From assembly GCF_900188025.1 (NCBI RefSeq), contig NZ_FZNO01000023.1, forward strand, positions 28,102 through 92,101: a stretch of 64,000 nucleotides of DNA, given 5' to 3'. The notes under the pieces were generated by a model that saw only the letters and a list, made by a program, of their open reading frames with translations, made no database searches and was not told where the DNA came from. Of this stretch, positions 63,499 to 64,000 are shown piece by piece. The stretch's first letter is position 1; each line of letters starts with the position of its first letter. The translations under genes and the position numbers were made by a program. Origin of the DNA: Blastococcus mobilis (lineage in GTDB: Bacteria > Actinomycetota > Actinomycetes > Mycobacteriales > Geodermatophilaceae).

Positions 63499-64000
63499 AT
63501 GGGTCTGGAGCGTACGAGCGTCGGTCTGGATGTGCACGCACGTTCGGTGTCCGCGGCGGCGATCGACGGCGTCACCGGGGAGTTGATCAGGCAGCGGCTG
63601 GTGCCCGACCAGCGGGTGGTCCTCGACTGGGTGCGGGGCCTGCCCGGTCCGGCGGCGGTGGCCTATGAGGCCGGGCCGACCGGGTTCGGGCTGGCCCGGG
63701 CGCTGACCGCCGCCGGAATTCGCTGTGAGGTCGCCGCCGCGTCGAAGATCGTTCGGCCGTCGGGGGATCGGGTGAAGACCGACGCCCGTGACGCGCTGCT
63801 GCTGGCCCGCCTGCTGCGCCTGGACGACATCGTGGCCGTGCGGGTGCCGACCGTGGCCCAGGAAGCCGCCCGGGACCTGGTCCGGGCCCGTGAGGACGTC
63901 CGCGGCGATCTGATGCGGATCCGGCACCGGATCTCCAAGCTGCTGCTGCGCCACGGGCACGTCTACTACGGCGGGCAGGCGTGGACCGGCAAGCACGAGC
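63499..64000 (+). CDS. IS110 family transposase, N-terminal part (cut by the window end)
   Basis: ATG 63499 has GGGAGG 5 bases upstream; the frame stays open to the last base (about 167 codons). N-terminal DEDD/RuvC-like domain: Asp11 in VGLDVHARSV, Glu in VAYEAGPTGFGLAR, and the Asp residues in VKTDARDALLLARLLR, with the following helical linker (DLMRIRHRISKLLLRHGHVYYG). IS110 recombinases move DNA using a bridge RNA. The C-terminal catalytic serine domain is beyond the window. Confidence 0.9.
   Translation, partial: MGLERTSVGLDVHARSVSAAAIDGVTGELIRQRLVPDQRVVLDWVRGLPGPAAVAYEAGPTGFGLARALTAAGIRCEVAAASKIVRPSGDRVKTDARDALLLARLLRLDDIVAVRVPTVAQEAARDLVRAREDVRGDLMRIRHRISKLLLRHGHVYYGGQAWTGKHE

Overview
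The window is a 64 kb piece of a very GC-rich actinobacterial chromosome lying just beside the replication origin. Gene order and protein character suggest Geodermatophilaceae (Blastococcus, Geodermatophilus or Modestobacter type); this placement is inference, since no search was run. The left end continues the conserved block that normally follows dnaA/dnaN/rpmH/rnpA: the end of yidC, jag, rsmG, parA and parB, so oriC should lie a few kb beyond position 1. Five parS sites are scattered between 1.9 and 51.5 kb.

Region 4.2-21.3 kb: a leftward aminotransferase/ATP-grasp ligase pair, a cwlM-like amidase, trxA and trxB behind a SigR/SigH-type promoter, a pseudokinase, murJ, a DUF6049 secreted protein and a NUDIX hydrolase, then rightward pcnA. 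This matches the Mycobacterium tuberculosis Rv3907c-Rv3918c block, except that the MviN pseudokinase half is a separate gene and no sigM is present. A secreted zinc protease, an MFS transporter, a YqgE protein and a lipoprotein follow.

Region 22.4-39.9 kb: an intact 1.64 kb IS630-type element carrying a second small gene has landed in the stop codon of ino1. The second conserved block follows, like Rv0046c-Rv0058: ino1, padR, a DUF5318 gene, a class A penicillin-binding protein, a GT87-type membrane protein, an endonuclease IV-like gene, a cupredoxin-like surface protein, rpsF-ssb-rpsR-rplI, and dnaB interrupted by a 426-residue intein. The 673 bp rplI-dnaB gap holds a DnaA-box cluster, a LexA-type SOS box and a strong hairpin. 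A secreted alpha/beta hydrolase closes the block.

Region 40-64 kb is less conserved: a fatty acid desaturase with its ferredoxin reductase and a divergent PucR regulator; a CoA transferase preceded by a decayed copy of the next gene; a dinB operon; a lone SNF2-like helicase; hydrolases; a wrecked chemotaxis receptor gene; pgm; an M20 peptidase; a TetR/MMPL pair; a PAS-GGDEF protein; an HMG-CoA lyase/flavin reductase pair; and the start of an IS110-family element with a structured leader.

Two patterns cut across the window. A GC-rich palindromic repeat occurs about seven times, mostly directly after stop codons. Many genes have a -10-like hexamer 6-8 bases before the start codon, suggesting leaderless transcripts. 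No rRNA, tRNA or CRISPR array was seen.
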